Positions 48,131-57,715 of a stretch of 64,000 nt of DNA are shown one piece after another. The notes beneath the pieces are model-generated. The model saw only the letters and a program-made list of their open reading frames with translations, was not told the origin of the DNA and did not search any database. Numbering within the stretch: position 1 is the first letter of the stretch; each line of letters begins with the position of its first letter. A program made the position numbers and the translations under genes. The DNA lies in NCBI RefSeq assembly GCF_001999945.1, contig NZ_CP019650.1:3839501-3903500 (forward strand), given 5' to 3'. The DNA comes from Microbulbifer agarilyticus (GTDB lineage: Bacteria > Pseudomonadota > Gammaproteobacteria > Pseudomonadales > Cellvibrionaceae).

Positions 48131-48285
48131 GGAGGCCTCCCGCTAGAGAATTTTTCCGTTTGGGGAGATGAGTATAGATAGCGCAGGGTGAAATGATCCC
48201 CCACCCGCGACAATGGTAATGCCCGCTATGAAACGGGCAGGAAAAGGTCAGGCTGGAGCTGAAATACGATTGGGAGAGAGACGTA

Positions 48286-48702
48286 TCAAATTACGTCGAA
48301 ACAGGCGAGCAGTCCAAAGACCACCACAGCGGTACCGCAAATAAACTGCCCCAGGATCAGCGCACGGATAGCGAAGGTATAGCGAATACAGCGGCCCTGG
48401 TTATTCAGGTCACGGGTGAAAATTCGTGCCGGCTCTGGCAACTGCGCTTCAATAGCGCGCAAGCCAGGTACCGTCAGGTTCAACAGCTGGCGGCTGCGCA
48501 TATCCATCACCCAGAATACCGCTGATACAATCACCACAAATCCGCCCAGCAGCACCAGGATGAGCGGGTGGAACCCTTTTTCCACAGCGGTAAAAATACC
48601 GCCATCGGCAAACATGGAAAGCACCACAAAAAAGTTAAAGGCTTTTAAGCGCTGTTCGGCGTTAAAACGATAATGGTCACACAGATACTGCTGTTCGTTC
48701 AC
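48286..48702 (-). CDS. Small membrane protein, 138 residues
   Basis: Two or three hydrophobic helices: FNFFVVLSMFADGGIFTAV near 22-40, LILVLLGGFVVIVSAVFWVM near 47-66, and a C-terminal ALILGQFICGTAVVVFGLLA near 113-132, with the soluble stretch RSRQLLNLTVPGLRAIEAQL between. This layout, with RLKAFNFF and D-x-R-S-R-Q-L, is common in small proteins of unknown function. The start is GTG 48702 without a good ribosome site. Confidence 0.5.
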   Translation of the reverse strand: MNEQQYLCDHYRFNAEQRLKAFNFFVVLSMFADGGIFTAVEKGFHPLILVLLGGFVVIVSAVFWVMDMRSRQLLNLTVPGLRAIEAQLPEPARIFTRDLNNQGRCIRYTFAIRALILGQFICGTAVVVFGLLACFDVI

Positions 48703-48733
48703 GGAAGGACTCTGACTGCTTTAGATGAGACGA

Positions 48734-49210
48734 TTACGGCGCTTGCTGAGACAGCTTGCCATGCAAATCATTAACGGCTTTTAATGCCGCGGAACCATAC
48801 CAGGGGTGCAGCTCCATCACCAGACGTCCGGCCTGTATTGCCGGATCTGTTTCTGTCAATTTCCGCGCTTCTTCTACCGTATCCACATCAAATACATAAA
48901 TTCCACGCAATGCACCGCCATCAAGAAATGGGCCGGCCAGCACCAGCACGCCCTCGTTCGCCAGGCGCTGGATATTTGCCATATGCGCACGTTGCAGCTC
49001 CGCCGCAGTCGCTTTGTCCTGATCGCGATTCGGCCCCGCCTTTAACAGCGCCAGCACATATTTGTGCATCCCATATTTATCGGCACCGAGTTCCGACGCT
49101 AACTGGGGATCGTAGGTGGACTTTTTGTTGACGGACTCCTCCGCCATGGCACCGGTCGATAGCAGAGCAGCCGTGAGAGTCGGAATAATCCAGTTGCGTA
49201 GTTTCATCAT
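48734..49210 (-). CDS. Secreted YciI-like protein
   Basis: A 158-residue protein with a signal peptide (MMKLRNWIIPTLTAALLSTG, cleavage near AMAEE) before a YciI-like ferredoxin-fold domain: YVLALLKAGPNRDQD near 51-65, HMANIQRLANEGVLVLAGPF near 75-94, and a conserved Asp/His pair typical of the family (GIYVFDVD, ELHPWY). YciI proteins are usually cytosolic; the signal peptide is unusual but also known in other marine bacteria. The function is unknown. Confidence 0.75.
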   Translation of the reverse strand: MMKLRNWIIPTLTAALLSTGAMAEESVNKKSTYDPQLASELGADKYGMHKYVLALLKAGPNRDQDKATAAELQRAHMANIQRLANEGVLVLAGPFLDGGALRGIYVFDVDTVEEARKLTETDPAIQAGRLVMELHPWYGSAALKAVNDLHGKLSQQAP

Positions 49211-49252
49211 GTTATTACTTATTATTTTTTATCGGGTCTTGGGTCAAAAAAA

Positions 49253-50104
49253 TCAGGGCACAATCAGCACATCGGTATTGGCACGGCCGAGGATACGCTC
49301 GGCGGTGTTGCCCAGCAAGAAACCTTTCGGCCCCTTACGCACACCACGCCCCACAAGAATTGCGCGCGCTTTATTGCGATCAACTACGCGGTTTACTTCG
49401 ACCGCGGGCTTGCCGGTAACAAAGTGTGTTTTTTTGCATTCTACCCCGCTGTCGGCAATAACCGTATCGATCGCCTGCAGCAGAGCGCCAGCCTGCTCGC
49501 GGAATTCATCCAGGTCCGCCACTTCATTGTGTGTAGGCACACAGGCAACGGCCTCTAGCTCGGCCCCGACTAGCGCGCTCAATGTACCACCTACCGCGAG
49601 TACACGTTGGTTTAATTCCACGTGTAGGGGGTTGTCGATGGCGGGGTCCAGGGCGCCAACGATTCGATCGCGTTTCACCCAGTGAGTACTCACTGCGAGC
49701 CACAGTGGCGCGGGAACCGACTCAATCATGCGCCAGTCAATGGAGCCGAAGCCGCCACGGCCGAATTGTTTTTGTGCGGTTTTTACCACCAGGTCGCAGT
49801 CATTGGCGGCGAGATAGTCGAGGGTCCAGTAGGGGATATCGTGGTGCCAGATGACTTCGGCGGTGGAGCCTGCAGGAAGTGAGTGCTCGCTCTGCAGTTC
49901 TTGCAGCCATTTCTTGCGCTCGTTTTGAATCTGATCGCTGACGTTCAGCACTGAGCCGGACAGCAGCGGAATGGAGACCACGGGTTCGTAAACAAAGCTC
50001 ACCAGATGCAGCTTCGCGCCCGACTTTTCCGCCAGCTCCAGTGCCCGCTCCAGGGCTATCTGTTCATGCTTGGGTTTGTCGAGGATGACGAGAATATTCT
50101 GCAT
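49253..50104 (-). CDS. Universal stress protein, tandem-domain
   Basis: A 283-residue UspE-like protein with two Usp domains. The first begins MQNILVILDKPKHEQIALERA; the second runs from about residue 150 and ends with ILVGRGVRKGPKGFLLGNTA then ERILGRANTDVLIVP, keeping the G-x2-G-x9-G-S/T nucleotide pattern. It lies downstream of acs on the same strand, separated by a palindromic repeat. A role in stress survival is a family-level statement only. Confidence 0.85.
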   Translation of the reverse strand: MQNILVILDKPKHEQIALERALELAEKSGAKLHLVSFVYEPVVSIPLLSGSVLNVSDQIQNERKKWLQELQSEHSLPAGSTAEVIWHHDIPYWTLDYLAANDCDLVVKTAQKQFGRGGFGSIDWRMIESVPAPLWLAVSTHWVKRDRIVGALDPAIDNPLHVELNQRVLAVGGTLSALVGAELEAVACVPTHNEVADLDEFREQAGALLQAIDTVIADSGVECKKTHFVTGKPAVEVNRVVDRNKARAILVGRGVRKGPKGFLLGNTAERILGRANTDVLIVP

Positions 50105-50229
50105 GTGGCCTCCGTTGCTACAGGGAAATATTCAAATCCTTTAATTCATTAAATCACCGGATATCGATTTTGTCTTGGCTCAGAGCAAGACGACACAGCA
50201 TGAGGCTCGTATTGATCGCGCCTTCTGGC

Positions 50230-50341
50230 GGTGAAGTACCGGGTATCGTTTTTCGAAACCGCTGTGAATACGTCCCTGTACGCTGCGTCGGCGACATCCC
50301 TGTCGCCGACGCTTTCGAAAAACGATACCCGGCACTCCACC
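50230..50341 (+). repeat. 29-nt-arm palindromic repeat, copy 6
   Basis: Arms 50230-50258 and 50313-50341 pair with 2 mismatches in 29. The 54-nt core uses the alternative modules GAATACGTCCCTGTACGC and GTCGGCGAC/GTCGCCGAC around CATCCCT. The right flank ACCTTCGCAT is shared with copies 4 and 10. It lies between acs and the stress protein gene. Confidence 0.92.
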
Positions 50342-50475
50342 TTCGCATTTAGCGAATATATTTCACATGTGACCTGGTAAAACTTGAACGTGGCAACGGG
50401 AATGGAAAGGAAAGTGCTGGGGCGGGTTCCCCCCACTGGGCGCCCAATAGAACGCCCAGGGACGGAGGGAAGTAA

Positions 50476-52413
50476 TTACTTGTTCGCGCGATGATCCACC
50501 AGCTCATCAACCACAGAAGGATCGGCAAGCGTGGAGGTGTCACCCAGAGAATCCAACTCGTTACAGGCGATCTTGCGCAGAATACGGCGCATGATTTTGC
50601 CAGAGCGGGTTTTCGGCAGGCCCGGGGCCCACTGGATGATGTCAGGCTTGGCGATAGGACCGATCTCCTGCACACACAGGTTGATCAATTCCTTGCGCAG
50701 CTCTTCAGAGGGCTCGCGGCCATTTTTCAGGGTCACATAGCAGTAGATACCCTGGCCCTTGATGTCGTGTGGATAACCCACCACTGCGGCCTCGGCAGTA
50801 TCTTCGTGCAGTACGATCGCACTTTCGATCTCTGCGGTGCCCAGACGGTGGCCGGAGACATTCAATACATCGTCGATACGGCCGGTAATCCAGTAGTAAC
50901 CGTCGGCGTCGCGACGCGCGCCGTCACCGGTGAAGTAGTAGCCGGGGAAGGTGGAAAAGTAGGTGTCGATCATACGCTGGTGATCACCATAGACACTGCG
51001 GATCATGCTTGGCCAGCTGGCCTTCATCACCAGAGCGCCTTCACCTTCACCGTCAATTTCCTGGCCTTTCTCATCCAGCAGCGCCGGCTGCACGCCGAAG
51101 AACGGGCGTGTCGCGGAACCGGGTTTCATCGCGGTCGCGCCGGGCAGCGGGGTAATCATGTGCGCACCGGTTTCGGTCTGCCACCAAGTGTCCACAATCG
51201 GGCAGCGATTTTCGCCGACCACATTGTGGTACCACTCCCAGGCTTCGGGGTTGATCGGCTCACCCACAGTACCCAGCAGTTTCAGCGAACTGCGATCGCA
51301 CTTGGTAACGAAATCGTCGCCGGCGCCCATTAATGCGCGAATCGCGGTGGGTGCAGTGTAGAAGGTGTTTACCTTGTGCTTTTCCACAACCTGCCAGCAA
51401 CGGGAGGCATCCGGGTAGGTCGGTACACCTTCGAACATCAGTGAGACGGCACCGGCACATAGCGGGCCATAAACAATGTAGCTGTGGCCGGTGATCCAGC
51501 CCACGTCTGCGGTACACCAGAAGACGTCGCCTTCTTTGTAATCGAAGGTGTACTTGAACGTCATGGTCGAGGCCAGTAGGTAGCCAGCGGTGGTGTGCAG
51601 TACGCCCTTGGGTTTACCGGTAGAGCCGGAGGTGTACAGGATAAACAGCGGGTCTTCCGCGTTCATCGGTTCGGGGGCGCAGTCGGTGCTTTGCTCGGCG
51701 ACGGATTCTGCGTACCAGATATCGCGCTTGCTGTCCCAGTCCACATTGGCGCCGGTACGCTTGACCACAACCGCGGTATGCACGTCGGGGCAGTTGGCCA
51801 GCGCCTTATCCACATTTGCTTTCAGTGGCACCTTGCGGCCACCGCGTACGCCTTCGTCGGCGGTGATCACCAGGCGGCAGTCGGAATCGAGAATACGGTC
51901 TTTAAGGGAGTCGGGGGAGAAGCCGCCGAACACCACGGAGTGCACTGCACCGATGCGGGTACAGGCGAGCATGGCGTAGGCCGCTTCCGGGATCATCGGC
52001 ATGTAGATGCACACGCGATCACCCTTGTTGACGCCACGCGCCTTGAGCAGGTTGGCCAGGCGTCCTACGTTGTCGTGCAGCTCCTGATAGGTGATGTTCT
52101 TACTGTCGGCCGGATCATCACCTTCCCAGATCAATGCGGTCTGCGCTGCGCGGGTTGGCAGGTGGCGGTCGATACAGTTAACGGAAACATTCAGTTCGCC
52201 GTCGGCAAACCAGGCCGCGTGGCCCTTAGTCAGGTCTTCCTCGACCACATTGGTGAACGGCTTGCTCCACTGCAGGAAGTCATTGGCCTGCTGGGACCAG
52301 AACGCCTGCGGGTCCTCAACGGACTGGCGGTACATCCGCTGGTAGTCGTCATTGGTGACGAGGGTATTGGCGGCAAAGGTTTCGGGCACCGGGTAGGTGT
52401 GCACTTCAGACAT
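50476..52413 (-). CDS. acs: Acetyl-CoA synthetase
   Basis: AMP-forming ligase that activates acetate to acetyl-CoA, 645 residues from ATG 52413. Adenylation motifs are [13 protein letters not shown] near 258-270 and [15 protein letters not shown] near 404-418. The C-terminal [11 protein letters not shown] near 598-608 contains the lysine that is acetylated to inactivate Acs in other bacteria. It is encoded close to an AcuC-like deacetylase and a GNAT-containing protein, discussed in findings. The start is chosen because residues upstream of MSEVHTYP do not match the family. Confidence 0.97.
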   Translation of the reverse strand: MSEVHTYPVPETFAANTLVTNDDYQRMYRQSVEDPQAFWSQQANDFLQWSKPFTNVVEEDLTKGHAAWFADGELNVSVNCIDRHLPTRAAQTALIWEGDDPADSKNITYQELHDNVGRLANLLKARGVNKGDRVCIYMPMIPEAAYAMLACTRIGAVHSVVFGGFSPDSLKDRILDSDCRLVITADEGVRGGRKVPLKANVDKALANCPDVHTAVVVKRTGANVDWDSKRDIWYAESVAEQSTDCAPEPMNAEDPLFILYTSGSTGKPKGVLHTTAGYLLASTMTFKYTFDYKEGDVFWCTADVGWITGHSYIVYGPLCAGAVSLMFEGVPTYPDASRCWQVVEKHKVNTFYTAPTAIRALMGAGDDFVTKCDRSSLKLLGTVGEPINPEAWEWYHNVVGENRCPIVDTWWQTETGAHMITPLPGATAMKPGSATRPFFGVQPALLDEKGQEIDGEGEGALVMKASWPSMIRSVYGDHQRMIDTYFSTFPGYYFTGDGARRDADGYYWITGRIDDVLNVSGHRLGTAEIESAIVLHEDTAEAAVVGYPHDIKGQGIYCYVTLKNGREPSEELRKELINLCVQEIGPIAKPDIIQWAPGLPKTRSGKIMRRILRKIACNELDSLGDTSTLADPSVVDELVDHRANK

Positions 52414-52781
52414 CGTTTTCTCCCTTATTAGTATTATCGGGATGCTGCACGGCCTCATTCATTGAGACCTGTTGGCTGCAGACATCACAGCGATACGCCC
52501 GGCAATCGCTATACCCGGCGCGTTGTGTGGCACAGCCATCTATCACTAGAAATGTGCCATTGGCACTGTGTCACTGATATTCGAGTCGCTGCTATCCCGA
52601 CAAGTTATACCACTGGCGGCGGCTGCATGACAACGCTGTCACCGATCCTGTCCTTCCATCATAGCCTGACGTCTTTGCGCTTTCCCACCGTCTGGCTGGA
52701 ATCCCGTGCCTTTTTTGTCGCAAGCAGGCAAAATATGGCGACAATAAAAGTGATCACATTTTGATATTGCTGGAGGTAGGT
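52414..52781. other. Divergent promoter region between acs and the cupin gene
   Basis: No gene is visible. Near the right end, GTGATCAC (52750-52757) is a short palindrome before the cupin ribosome site (GGAGG at 52772-52776). The rest shows no clear operator or fold that I can support. Confidence 0.4.
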
Positions 52782-53135
52782 ATGACTGCGAAGTTAATGC
52801 GCGTTGCAGAGGGTAAGGTGGAGAGAGAGTCCGGGGTGGTGGCACCGGAGAAGGTTCTGGCGGGGAACCCGCAGCAGTGGACTGAGCACTTTTTCACCAA
52901 CAAGAAGGAAAACTTCTTCTGTGGTATCTGGTCTTCCGACGCCGGCAAGTGGTCACTTACTTACAGCGAGGACGAGTTCTGTTACATCATTGATGGTGAG
53001 GCGATCATTACCGATGCCGACGGCGACAGTGAGCGGGTTACCACCGGGGATGCATTCTGTATTCCGGCCGGATTTGAGGGAACCTGGGAAACCATTGGTT
53101 CGGTTAAGAAGTTTTATGCGATTTATGAAGAATAA
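52782..53135 (+). CDS. Cupin-domain protein (Cupin_3/DUF861 type)
   Basis: A 117-residue single-domain cupin. The beta-barrel motif reads around CYIIDGEAIITDADGDSERV near 66-85 and GDAFCIPAGFEGTWET near 89-104, without the usual full set of three His ligands, like EutQ/DUF861 proteins. The GGAGG ribosome site lies 5 nt before the ATG at 52782. It is divergent from acs; a role with ureidoglycolate or with small-molecule binding cannot be decided. Confidence 0.75.
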   Translation: MTAKLMRVAEGKVERESGVVAPEKVLAGNPQQWTEHFFTNKKENFFCGIWSSDAGKWSLTYSEDEFCYIIDGEAIITDADGDSERVTTGDAFCIPAGFEGTWETIGSVKKFYAIYEE

Positions 53136-53178
53136 GTTGGGTTATCGGGTAGCCACCGACACCACTCAGTGACGGTGC

Positions 53179-53216
53179 AGCGGTGGGTTTGGGGTTCGAA
53201 ACCTAATCCCGCCGCT
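53179..53216. repeat. Possible core-less remnant of the palindromic repeat
   Basis: A 38-nt imperfect palindrome centred on TTCGAA, with halves of 19 nt pairing with 4 mismatches (AGCGG at the left end, CCGCT at the right), followed by TTACCTTCGC, which resembles the outer flank of copies 4 and 6. It could be an arm pair from which the core was lost. Confidence 0.4.
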
Positions 53217-53250
53217 TTACCTTCGCGCCTAGATTTGGGGGATCGCTCGC

Positions 53251-54177
53251 TTAGCCACCTATAAGCCCCTTGAGATGCGCCACCACACTGCGCCCCAGTG
53301 CAGATAACGCATAACCACCTTCCAGCGCGGAAACAATCCGCCCTTTACAGTTCTCGTCTGCATACTCCCGCAGCCTCTCGGTTACCCACAGGTAGTCGCC
53401 TTCCTTAAAACGCAGTTGCGCCATGGCATCTTCGACATGTCCGTCAAATCCGGCCGAGATAAACAACATCTGTGGCTGGAACTTTTCCAGGGCCGGCAGC
53501 CACTGCTCGGCAACGATCTCGCGCAGCGCGTCACCACCAGCGCCCGCTTCCAACGGAGAGTTGATGATATTAGCCGGCAATTCTCCGGTACCAGAAAACG
53601 GGTAGTACGGCGACTGGAAACTGGAGCAGAACAGGTAGCCATCGCGGCCGGCGGCAAAGTCTTCAGTACCATTGCCGTGATGCACATCAAAATCGAGGAT
53701 GGCAACTCTTTCGAGACCATGCTGTGTTCGCGCGTGCTCGGCAGCAATCGCAATATTGTTAAACAGGCAGAAGCCCATGGCCTTGTCACGCTCGGCGTGA
53801 TGGCCTGGTGGGCGTACGGCACAGAATCCGGAATTGATCTCGCCGCGCATAACGCGGTCCACTGCGTCCACGCCGCTGCCGGCTGCGTGTAATGCAGCAA
53901 TCAGAGTGTGGGGGTTCATGCGGGTGTCTTCGTCGAGGACTTCAAAGCCTTCGCTGGGTGCGCGTGCAAAAATCGATTCCACATATTCCGCAGAGTGTAC
54001 CCGCTCAATTTGTTCGCGCGTTGCCTGCGGGGCGTCGAAGAAACGCAGTACGTATTCAATACCGCTACTCAGTAACTGATCCTGAATCGCATCCAGACGC
54101 GCGGGACACTCGGGGTGATCGTCGCCCATATCGTGTTTATGGCAGGCGGGGTCAGAGAAGAATCCAACGGCGGACAT
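53251..54177 (-). CDS. Histone deacetylase-like (AcuC-like) protein
   Basis: Zinc hydrolase of the class II histone deacetylase superfamily, 308 residues. The catalytic motifs are RPPGHHAERDKAMGFCLFNN near 118-137, with the paired His, and AILDFDVHHGNGTEDF near 153-168, with metal ligands Asp and His; ISAGFDGHVEDAM near 239-251 supplies the last Asp. Bacterial members deacetylate acetylpolyamines or, as AcuC, protein lysines. It ends near the cupin gene and starts 2 nt after the GNAT-fusion gene, so the two are co-transcribed. Confidence 0.9.
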   Translation of the reverse strand: MSAVGFFSDPACHKHDMGDDHPECPARLDAIQDQLLSSGIEYVLRFFDAPQATREQIERVHSAEYVESIFARAPSEGFEVLDEDTRMNPHTLIAALHAAGSGVDAVDRVMRGEINSGFCAVRPPGHHAERDKAMGFCLFNNIAIAAEHARTQHGLERVAILDFDVHHGNGTEDFAAGRDGYLFCSSFQSPYYPFSGTGELPANIINSPLEAGAGGDALREIVAEQWLPALEKFQPQMLFISAGFDGHVEDAMAQLRFKEGDYLWVTERLREYADENCKGRIVSALEGGYALSALGRSVVAHLKGLIGG

Positions 54178-54179
54178 AG

Positions 54180-56045
54180 TCAGTCCTTGCTCCCAGACAG
54201 AGTCAGTTCCAGATAGAGTTCATCCATGGAGTCACCGGGACGGGTAGTGAAGTCGTTCGCTTCAAATATTTTGAGCATCGGCTTGTTGTCGCGGCGCACA
54301 CAGGCAAACATTTTCGCAATACCGCGCGCTCGTGCAACCTTTTCCATCTCTTTCAGCAGCGTGGTGGCAATACCCTTGCCGCGGCGGCTCTCCTTGATCA
54401 CGAATGCCACTTCGCAGCTGTTGTCCGCCGGATAGTAGTAATAACGCCCCACTCCCTGAATCACTTCGCTTTCACCATCAAAGTCGGTAAAGCACAGTGC
54501 CAGGTCTCGTCCCTGATCCACACTCACCAGGCTACAGGACTTTTCCCGAGACATCTGCGTAACATGATGGTTGTAGCGCATCATCAGGGTTTCTTTATTG
54601 TGGGTGTAGAAGAACTCCTGTAGCCGTCGCTCATCCGATGGGCGCAGTGGACGCAAGGTATAGCGCATTCCGTCAAAGGTGTACTGTTTCTGGTCCACTG
54701 GGCCCAGCTCAGGCACGGTGGTGGGTGCCTGCTCCTGGTATTCCGGCACCCAGTAAAATTCGCGCACTCTTTCCAGAAGTTCCCGGCGAAACTCCGGGTG
54801 CGCGATGCGGATCATTTCCAGGGTGCGCTCGCGCACGCTTTTGCCGCGCAGGGAGGCAATACCGTATTCGGTTACCACATAGTGCACATGGGCACGTGAG
54901 GTGACCACACCACTACCCGGGGTAAGGGAAGCAACAATACGGGAGACCAGTTTGCCATCTTTATCTCGCGCCGTGGATGGCAGGGCGATAATGGGTTTGC
55001 CCCCCTTACTCAGTGCGGCGCCACGAATAAAATCCACCTGCCCGCCGATACCGCTATACAGCAGACGGCCAATCGAGTCCGATACTACCTGCCCGGTGAG
55101 GTCCACCTCGATGGCGCTGTTGATCGCCACCATTTTGTCATTACGCGCGATTTTTACCGGCGAGCTGACATGTTCGGCGGGATACAGCTCGACGTGAGGA
55201 TTCCCATCGACAAAGTCGTAGAGTTCGCGCGATCCCATGCAGTAGGCGGTTATGGTTTTGCCTTTATGGAAGGTCTTTTTGCGATTATTGATCACCCCGC
55301 CTTTCATTAGCCGAGCGATGCCATCGGAAATCATTTCCGAATGCACACCCAGATCTTTGTGATTGCCCAAATAACGCAACACCGCATCGTGGATCTTGCC
55401 CATGCCAATCTGCAACGTGGCCCCATTCTCTACCAACAGGGATACATACTGTCCGATCTGCTCCACCGCCTGATCCATGTCCGGCGGCGGGGATTCCGGG
55501 ATGGGAGCATCTTCGGTCATCCAGGCGTGTATCTGATCGCGATGAATAAATGTGTGGCCACAGGTACGCGGCATGCTCGGATTAATCTGGGCGATCACCG
55601 TAGTGGCATGCTTCACTGCGGATGACACTACATCCACACTCACACCGAGCGAACAGTAACCGAGTTCATCCGGCGGGCTTACCATAATCAGTGCGGCATC
55701 GAGCGGTAGTACATGATCGCTAAACAGCTTTGGTACTTCCGAGAGAAAGGTGGGCGTATAGTCCGCGCGCCCTTCGGCGACTGCATTGCGCACCGCGGTA
55801 CCACCGATATACAAGGCATTGATGGTAAACAGCTCAGCGTGTTTACGTTCTGCCCAGACATTATCTGAAAGCGTAAATACCTGCGTGACCTCGATGTCAT
55901 TCAACCCCCGACTATTGGCAATCAGATCAGCCATTAATGCATCGGGAACAGCGGCATGGGAACCAACGAAGATACGACAGCCGCTCTTTAGCAGCTGATC
56001 CCAGGCGAGGGGCTCGCTGGTTTTGGGGTTTGTCAGGGATGACAT
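54180..56045 (-). CDS. Acetyl-CoA hydrolase/transferase fused to a GNAT acetyltransferase
   Basis: A 621-residue two-domain protein. Residues 1-430 form the CoA transferase-like domain, with SRIVASLTPGSGVVTSRAHV near 364-383 and EYGIASLRGKSVRERT near 388-403. Residues about 450-620 form a GNAT domain (YTLRPLRPSDERRLQEFF) with the acetyl-CoA loop ESRRGKGIATTLL near 553-565. The fusion is recurrent in bacteria. The first domain would move or remove CoA on acetyl-CoA; the second could acetylate a protein such as Acs, given the neighbours. It is the first gene of the pair with the deacetylase. Confidence 0.9.
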   Translation of the reverse strand: MSSLTNPKTSEPLAWDQLLKSGCRIFVGSHAAVPDALMADLIANSRGLNDIEVTQVFTLSDNVWAERKHAELFTINALYIGGTAVRNAVAEGRADYTPTFLSEVPKLFSDHVLPLDAALIMVSPPDELGYCSLGVSVDVVSSAVKHATTVIAQINPSMPRTCGHTFIHRDQIHAWMTEDAPIPESPPPDMDQAVEQIGQYVSLLVENGATLQIGMGKIHDAVLRYLGNHKDLGVHSEMISDGIARLMKGGVINNRKKTFHKGKTITAYCMGSRELYDFVDGNPHVELYPAEHVSSPVKIARNDKMVAINSAIEVDLTGQVVSDSIGRLLYSGIGGQVDFIRGAALSKGGKPIIALPSTARDKDGKLVSRIVASLTPGSGVVTSRAHVHYVVTEYGIASLRGKSVRERTLEMIRIAHPEFRRELLERVREFYWVPEYQEQAPTTVPELGPVDQKQYTFDGMRYTLRPLRPSDERRLQEFFYTHNKETLMMRYNHHVTQMSREKSCSLVSVDQGRDLALCFTDFDGESEVIQGVGRYYYYPADNSCEVAFVIKESRRGKGIATTLLKEMEKVARARGIAKMFACVRRDNKPMLKIFEANDFTTRPGDSMDELYLELTLSGSKD

Positions 56046-56143
56046 TGAGATGGGTGGAATCCTACCTTGAGTTTGGGAGTATGGTAGGCAGGTGGTTTAG
56101 TGGTCACAAGCGGCCAACAGCGCCCTTATGAAAGTTAGGTGGC

Positions 56144-56255
56144 GACAAAGCACTGGGGATACGTTTTCGAAACCGCTGTGAACCCATCCTTGGGCGCTGC
56201 GGCGGCGACGTCCCTGTCGCCGACGCTTTCGAAAACGTATCCCCAGCACTTTGTC
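56144..56255 (+). repeat. 29-nt-arm palindromic repeat, copy 7
   Basis: Arms 56144-56172 and 56227-56255 pair with 2 mismatches in 29. The 54-nt core combines ACCCATCCTTGGGC with the hairpin CGGCGAC/GTCGCCG around GTCCCT. It forms an inverted doublet with copy 8, 61 nt away, upstream of the deacetylase-GNAT operon and downstream of panD. Confidence 0.92.
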
Positions 56256-56316
56256 TGCTCGTCGGACATGTGCCCTGATCAAACTCTAGAATCGAAGCAG
56301 AGATGCAAAAAGTGAA

Positions 56317-56427
56317 GGTAGAGTGACGGGTACTGGCTTTCAGGAGCGTCGCAAACAGGATGTTTGCGCCGCAGCGCCCAGGGATGGGTTCACAGCGGTC
56401 CTGAAAGCCAGTACCCGGCGCTCTGCC
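56317..56427 (-). repeat. 29-nt-arm palindromic repeat, copy 8
   Basis: Arms 56317-56345 and 56399-56427 pair with 3 mismatches in 29. The 53-nt core runs in reverse orientation, hairpin GCAAAC/GTTTGC first, then AGCGCCCAGGGATGGG. Second member of the doublet with copy 7. Confidence 0.9.
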
Positions 56428-56460
56428 GCCACCGGGCTAGCTAAAGTGGACCACTGATTA

Positions 56461-56850
56461 TCAGACAGGCTCAGACATCTGCACAGGAATAGTATTGGTA
56501 CTACGCTCAACCCGATTCTGCTCATCCAAATAAACAAGCTTGGGTTTGAAAGAGACGGCCTCAGCCTCAGACATCTGTGCATAGGCGGCAATAATAATAC
56601 GATCGCCAACCTGCACGCGGCGCGCTGCAGCACCATTCATCGAAATAATGCCAGAACCCCGCTCCGCCAGAATCACATAGGTGTGAAAGCGCTCACCATT
56701 GGAAACATTGTAGATATCGATTTTTTCAAATTCGCGCAGCCCGGCAAGTTCAACCAAATCTTCATCGATCGCACAGGAGCCGTCGTACCAGAGTTCCGCC
56801 TGGGTAACCGCCGCCATATGCAGCTTGCCTTTCAACATCTCAATTTGCAT
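56461..56850 (-). CDS. panD: Aspartate 1-decarboxylase proenzyme
   Basis: Makes beta-alanine from aspartate for pantothenate. The 129-residue proenzyme cleaves itself at Gly24-Ser25 in WYDGSCAID to create the pyruvoyl group; the motif is intact, and [20 protein letters not shown] near 76-95 is typical. The start at 56850 follows CAGGAG. It begins 16 nt after panC ends, so panC-panD are co-transcribed. panB is not in the window. Confidence 0.95.
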   Translation of the reverse strand: MQIEMLKGKLHMAAVTQAELWYDGSCAIDEDLVELAGLREFEKIDIYNVSNGERFHTYVILAERGSGIISMNGAAARRVQVGDRIIIAAYAQMSEAEAVSFKPKLVYLDEQNRVERSTNTIPVQMSEPV

Positions 56851-56866
56851 TAACGAACTCCTGACT

Positions 56867-57715
56867 TCACACACTCAAGGAAACATTGTCGATCAAGCGC
56901 GCACCGCTGGTGTACATGGCGCCGAGAATTGTGATCTCACTATCGTCGTGGGCTGCAGGCTGCAGGTCCTTGCTATTGCAGATGGAAAAGTAGTCCACCT
57001 TAAAACCCGCCTGCTCGATTTTCGCCCGCGCTTCATCTTCCAACGCTACGAAATCCTTGCGACCAGATTTGATCTCATCGCTCACCCAGTTCAGCGACCG
57101 ATTGAGAATCGCCACACGCGGGCGTTCCTCTTCACTCAGGTAACCATTGCGCGAGCTCATCGCCAGACCGTCGTCTTCGCGGTGCACCGGTGCCGCAACA
57201 ATCTCCACCGGCATACACAGGTCTTCCACCATACGGCGGATTACCGCCAGCTGCTGGAAGTCCTTGATACCGAACACCGCCTTGTTTGGCTGCACGATGT
57301 TAAACAGCTTTGCCACCACCGTAGTCACGCCTTCAAAGTGCCCCGGGCGGCTCGCGCCACACAGCACATCGGTCATCGCCGGGCAGATGACTTTGGTCTG
57401 CTCGTCCATCCCATTGGGGTAGATTTCGGCTTCATCCGGGTGGAACAGGTAATCACAGTTGGCCGCGCGTAGCTTGGCCATGTCCGCCTGCATGGTACGG
57501 GGGTAGGTGTCCCAATCTTCATTGAGCCCGAATTGCAGGCGATTAACGAAGATCGACACCACCACTACGTCACACTGCTTGCGGGCCAGATTGACCAGTT
57601 CGATGTGCGCGTCGTGCAGGTTGCCCATGGTAGGCACGAATCCGATGGTTTTGCCATCGCGACGGGCCTCTGCCAGCGCCTCGCGCAGGCTGGCCACGTG
57701 GTGAAAAACTTGCAT
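56867..57715 (-). CDS. panC: Pantothenate synthetase, divergent
   Basis: Joins pantoate and beta-alanine using ATP, 282 residues. The HIGH-like region reads [14 protein letters not shown] near 28-41, keeping His34 and His37 but with Asp-Ala in place of the usual Glu/Asp-Gly. FVNRLQFG near 56-63 has Arg where Pro is normal, and FGIKDFQQ near 146-153 has Ile where Glu is normal; the catalytic Gln and Lys remain. MSSRNGYLS near 182-190 is conserved. A start upstream at 57790 is possible but adds non-family residues. It is followed by panD. Confidence 0.9.
   Translation of the reverse strand: MQVFHHVASLREALAEARRDGKTIGFVPTMGNLHDAHIELVNLARKQCDVVVVSIFVNRLQFGLNEDWDTYPRTMQADMAKLRAANCDYLFHPDEAEIYPNGMDEQTKVICPAMTDVLCGASRPGHFEGVTTVVAKLFNIVQPNKAVFGIKDFQQLAVIRRMVEDLCMPVEIVAAPVHREDDGLAMSSRNGYLSEEERPRVAILNRSLNWVSDEIKSGRKDFVALEDEARAKIEQAGFKVDYFSICNSKDLQPAAHDDSEITILGAMYTSGARLIDNVSLSV

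Noticed and set aside
52745..52762. CRP site upstream of the cupin gene
   Set aside because: GTGATCAC is present but lacks the six-base spacer between TGTGA half-sites required for CRP.
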